Positions 61,348 to 64,000 of a stretch of 64,000 nt of DNA are shown in pieces. The DNA comes from Terriglobales bacterium (GTDB taxonomy: Bacteria > Acidobacteriota > Terriglobia > Terriglobales > Acidobacteriaceae): NCBI GenBank assembly GCA_025934735.1, contig JAICWP010000025.1, positions 1-64,000 on the forward strand, written 5' to 3'. Numbering within the stretch: position 1 is the first letter of the stretch; every line of letters starts with the position of its first letter. A model generated the notes under the pieces. That model was not told where the DNA came from. It worked only from the letters and a program-made list of their open reading frames with translations, and searched no databases. Made by a program: the position numbers and the translations under genes.

Positions 61348-64000
61348 ATGTCAGAAGTTCAAGAGAAGCTGACCATCCCATCCGCCGAAAAGACCAACAA
61401 GAAGAAGGCGCCGGGCCTGACCTTCCGCCGCTACTTCTCCAAGCCGGGCGTCTCACCTTACGACGAGCTGGAATGGGAAAAGCGCACCGCCCAAATCACC
61501 GACGCCCAGGGCAACGTCATTTTCGAGCAGAAGGATGTGGAGGTCCCTAAGGACTGGTCCATGACCGCCACCAACATCGTGGCCTCCAAGTACCTGCACG
61601 GCAAGCTGGGCACGGCGGAGCGCGAAACCGGGGTCCGCCAGCTGGTGGGGCGCGTGGCTGAAACCATCCGCGACTGGGGCATGGCCGGCGGCTACTTCCA
61701 CTCTCCCGAAGACGCGGCCACCTTCCACGATGAGCTCGCCTACCTGCTGCTCCGCCAGTACGCTGCCTTCAACTCGCCGGTGTGGTTCAACGTGGGCTGC
61801 GACCGCATTGAGCCCAACTCCGACGCCCGCAACTGGCACTGGAACCCGCAGCTGGGGCGCATCGAATTCGGCGTCACCGGCTACTCCAAGCCGCAGTGCT
61901 CCGCCTGCTTCATCAACTCGGTGCACGATTCGCTCGATTCCATCCTCACCCTGGCCAAGACCGAAGGCATGCTCTTCAAGTGGGGTTCCGGAACCGGAAC
62001 AAACCTGAGCTCGCTGCGCTCCTCCACCGAATCGCTCTCCGGCGGCGGCACCGCCAGCGGCCCGCTCAGCTTCATGAAAGGCTTTGACGCCTTCGCCGGC
62101 GTCATCAAGTCCGGCGGCAAGACCCGCCGTGCCGCCAAGATGGTTATCCTCAACATTGACCATCCCGACATTGTCGAGTTCATCGAGTGCAAGTCCAGGG
62201 AAGAAGCCAAGGCCCATGCCCTGGTGCGCGAAGGCTACGACGGCTCTTCGCCCGATTCCGAAGCCTACAGCTCCATCTTCTTCCAGAACGCCAACAACTC
62301 CGTGCGCGTGACCGACGACTTCATGTACGCCGTGGTCCGCGACACCGAGTTCTCCACCAAGGCCATCGTTGACGGCCGCGTTGTCAATACCTACAAGGCT
62401 CCGGAACTGCTGCGCAAACTCTCTGATGCCACCTGGCACTGCGGCGACCCCGGCATGCAGTTCGATACCACCATCAACCGTTGGCACACCTCCAAGAACA
62501 CGGCCCGCATCAACGCTTCCAATCCGTGTTCCGAATACATGTTCCTGGACGACTCCGCCTGCAATCTGGCCTCGCTCAACCTGCTGAAGTTCGCGCCCAA
62601 CGGCACTTTCGACATTGAGGCCTACCGCTACGCCGTGGATGTGGTCATCACTGCCCAGGAAATTCTGGTGGATAATGCCGGCTATCCCACAGAGACCATC
62701 GCCAAGAACTCGCACGACTACCGTCCCCTGGGCCTGGGTTACGCCAACCTGGGCGCGCTGCTCATGGCTTCCGGGCTGCCCTATGATTCCGATGCCGGAC
62801 GCGACTACGCCGCTTGCGTCACCGCCATCATGTGCGGCCAGGCGTATCTCCAGTCGTCCAAAATCGCCGAACTCTGCGAGCCTCTGGTTCCTATCACGGA
62901 GGCGGTGAAGTCAGGCCTGACCGGTGCCCGTGTCGCCGATTCCCGTGTGTCCGATGCTCGCGTGGGGACGGGCGCCCTCGCCCGTCCGGGCGAGCCAAGC
63001 TCGGCTCCGCTTCCTGGCTCTGCCTGTCCCGGCTGGTACATCAACCGCGAGCCCTTCCTCGACGTCATCAGAATGCACAGAGCATCTGTCAATAACATAG
63101 GTTCTTCCGCGGCCTCGGCGAATGCCTCTGCGTCCTCTGCGTTAAAGGTGTTGATTGAAGCCTCCAAAGAATGCTGGGACGAAGCGCTCTCCCACGGCGA
63201 GAAATTCGGCTACCGCAACTCCCAGGTCACCGTGCTCGCTCCCACCGGCACTATCGGCTTCATGATGGACTGCGACACCACCGGCGTGGAGCCCGACCTG
63301 GCCTTGGTCAAATACAAGAAGCTGGTCGGCGGCGGCATGATCAAAATCGTCAACCAGACCGTGCCCGCGGCCCTCTTCAAGCTGGGTTACACCCACGACC
63401 AGGCCAATGCTATCGTCAGCTACATTGACGCTACCGGCACCATCGAGGGAGCTCCCCACGTCAAGGATGAGCACCTGCCTGTGTTCGACTGCAGCTTCAA
63501 GCCCGCCAAGGGCACTCGCTCCATCCACTACATGGGGCACCTGAAGATGATGGCCGCGGTTCAGCCCTTCATCTCTGGCGCCATTTCCAAGACCGTGAAC
63601 CTGCCCGAATCGGCGACGGTCGAGGAAATCATGGAAGCCTATCTCCAGTCCTGGAAGCAGGGCCTGAAAGCTGTGGCCATCTACCGCGATGGCTGCAAGA
63701 AGTCCCAGCCCATGGTGACCTCGAAGGAGAAGAAAGAAGAAAAAACCTCTGCGTCCTCTGCGGTTTTGGTTGAAGAGGACCTGAACGCTCCGCCGCGCGC
63801 CGTGCGGCACAAGCTCCAGGACGAGCGCGCCTCCATCACTCACAAATTCAACATCGCCGGCCACGAGGGCTACATCACCGTGGGCCTCTATCCCAACGGC
63901 ACCCCCGGGGAAATCTTCATCACCATGGCCAAAGAAGGCTCCACCGTCAGCGGCCTGATGGACAGCTTTGCTCTGGCCGTCTCCATCGCCCTGCAGCACG
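61348..64000 (+). CDS. nrdJ: Adenosylcobalamin-dependent ribonucleotide reductase (class II), 5' part
   Basis: Reduces ribonucleotides to deoxyribonucleotides with AdoCbl and thiols. The window holds 884 codons from ATG 61348 (GAGGAGAG upstream); the stop is beyond it. Class II signatures include QYAAFNSPVWFNVGC, QCSACFINSV, KWGSGTGTNLSSLRSS, the active-site cysteine region INASNPCSEYMFLDDSACNLASLNL, VLAPTGTIGFMMDCDTTG and HYMGHLKMMAAVQPFISGAISKTVN. Three in-frame segments (about residues 539-560, 585-601 and 798-808) are encoded by dispersed repeats. Cobalamin must be made or imported by this cell. Confidence 0.93.
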   Translation, partial: MSEVQEKLTIPSAEKTNKKKAPGLTFRRYFSKPGVSPYDELEWEKRTAQITDAQGNVIFEQKDVEVPKDWSMTATNIVASKYLHGKLGTAERETGVRQLVGRVAETIRDWGMAGGYFHSPEDAATFHDELAYLLLRQYAAFNSPVWFNVGCDRIEPNSDARNWHWNPQLGRIEFGVTGYSKPQCSACFINSVHDSLDSILTLAKTEGMLFKWGSGTGTNLSSLRSSTESLSGGGTASGPLSFMKGFDAFAGVIKSGGKTRRAAKMVILNIDHPDIVEFIECKSREEAKAHALVREGYDGSSPDSEAYSSIFFQNANNSVRVTDDFMYAVVRDTEFSTKAIVDGRVVNTYKAPELLRKLSDATWHCGDPGMQFDTTINRWHTSKNTARINASNPCSEYMFLDDSACNLASLNLLKFAPNGTFDIEAYRYAVDVVITAQEILVDNAGYPTETIAKNSHDYRPLGLGYANLGALLMASGLPYDSDAGRDYAACVTAIMCGQAYLQSSKIAELCEPLVPITEAVKSGLTGARVADSRVSDARVGTGALARPGEPSSAPLPGSACPGWYINREPFLDVIRMHRASVNNIGSSAASANASASSALKVLIEASKECWDEALSHGEKFGYRNSQVTVLAPTGTIGFMMDCDTTGVEPDLALVKYKKLVGGGMIKIVNQTVPAALFKLGYTHDQANAIVSYIDATGTIEGAPHVKDEHLPVFDCSFKPAKGTRSIHYMGHLKMMAAVQPFISGAISKTVNLPESATVEEIMEAYLQSWKQGLKAVAIYRDGCKKSQPMVTSKEKKEEKTSASSAVLVEEDLNAPPRAVRHKLQDERASITHKFNIAGHEGYITVGLYPNGTPGEIFITMAKEGSTVSGLMDSFALAVSIALQH
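62962..63025 (+). repeat. GTGGGGACGGGCG hairpin repeat inside nrdJ
   Basis: GGACGGGCG (62966-62974) pairs with CGCCCGTCC (62979-62987) over a CCCT loop, followed by GGGCGAGCCAAGCTCGGCT. It aligns with 25909 and 59909 along about 55 bases, encodes VGTGALARPGEPSSAPLPGS and keeps the frame. Confidence 0.7.
63101..63150 (+). repeat. CCTCTGCGTCCTCTGCG repeat inside nrdJ (first copy)
   Basis: GCCTCTGCGTCCTCTGCGTT (63124-63143) is within a Ser/Ala-rich codon stretch (GSSAASANASASSA, about residues 585-598). The 17-base word CCTCTGCGTCCTCTGCG is identical to that at 63746. Confidence 0.65.
63741..63770 (+). repeat. CCTCTGCGTCCTCTGCG repeat inside nrdJ (second copy)
   Basis: ACCTCTGCGTCCTCTGCGGT (63745-63764) encodes TSASSAV at about residue 800, in a lysine/glutamate linker. 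It shares 17 bases with the copy at 63124 and 16 (GCGTCCTCTGCGGTTT) with 24417. Confidence 0.65.

Noticed and set aside
62962-63150. Intein in ribonucleotide reductase
   Set aside because: Class II reductases often host inteins, but these inserts are only about 10-25 residues, with no Hint-domain blocks and no Cys/Ser...HN splice ends.

Overview
The window looks like chromosomal DNA of an Acidobacteriota (Terriglobia/Koribacter-like) bacterium. Supporting signs are high GC, Oar-like TonB receptors with an N-terminal carboxypeptidase-regulatory domain and a C-terminus of the PRQIQxALKxxF type, the order ispE / tRNA-Gln / prs / rplY / pth / rpsF / rpsR / rplI, and many secreted PDZ, DUF4097 and metallopeptidase proteins. 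The taxonomic call is inference; no rRNA gene is present. I see no prophage, insertion sequence, CRISPR array or recognisable defence locus.

Layout. 1-5.6 kb: end of a TonB receptor with its terminator, then a housekeeping block (isoprenoid kinase, tRNA-Gln, PRPP synthetase, ribosomal proteins bL25, bS6, bS18, bL9, and peptidyl-tRNA hydrolase). 5.7-8.6 kb: a frameshifted GT39 membrane glycosyltransferase and an exported DUF711 protein. 8.7-13.1 kb: a four-gene envelope-stress-like cluster (ECF sigma factor, zinc-finger/HEAT membrane anti-sigma factor, an exported protein made of exact 18-residue repeats, and an exported double-PDZ coiled-coil protein). 13.2-24.4 kb: recG, a GAF-GAF-GGDEF cyclase, selA, a DUF488 protein, acpS, a membrane spermidine-synthase-like protein and an MCE lipid-transport protein with five exact 34-residue repeats. 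24.4-34.8 kb: mostly minus-strand genes for lipoyl synthase, a cytochrome c lipoprotein, PBP4, HAD, epimerase, CPBP protease, HD/OB nuclease and a SurA-like chaperone. 34.9-41.5 kb: three metallopeptidase-like proteins and a PP2C phosphatase. 41.7-60.8 kb: two more TonB receptors, KdsD, a potassium channel, an Amt-CBS transporter, two amidohydrolases, superoxide dismutase and a glucose dehydrogenase. 61.3 kb to the end: a B12-dependent ribonucleotide reductase cut off by the window edge.

The strongest unexplained signal is the density of small dispersed palindromic repeats. At least four families occur: 7-bp-periodic inverted repeats; GTGGGGACGGGCG-type hairpins; CCTCTGCGTCCTCTGCG-type elements; and GTCATCCTGAG / AAAGCCCnGGACGG-type hairpins. 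Most lie between genes, but two families also sit inside open reading frames without breaking them: three places in the ribonucleotide reductase gene and one in an exported amidohydrolase. This suggests small non-autonomous elements that can be turned into peptide linkers.
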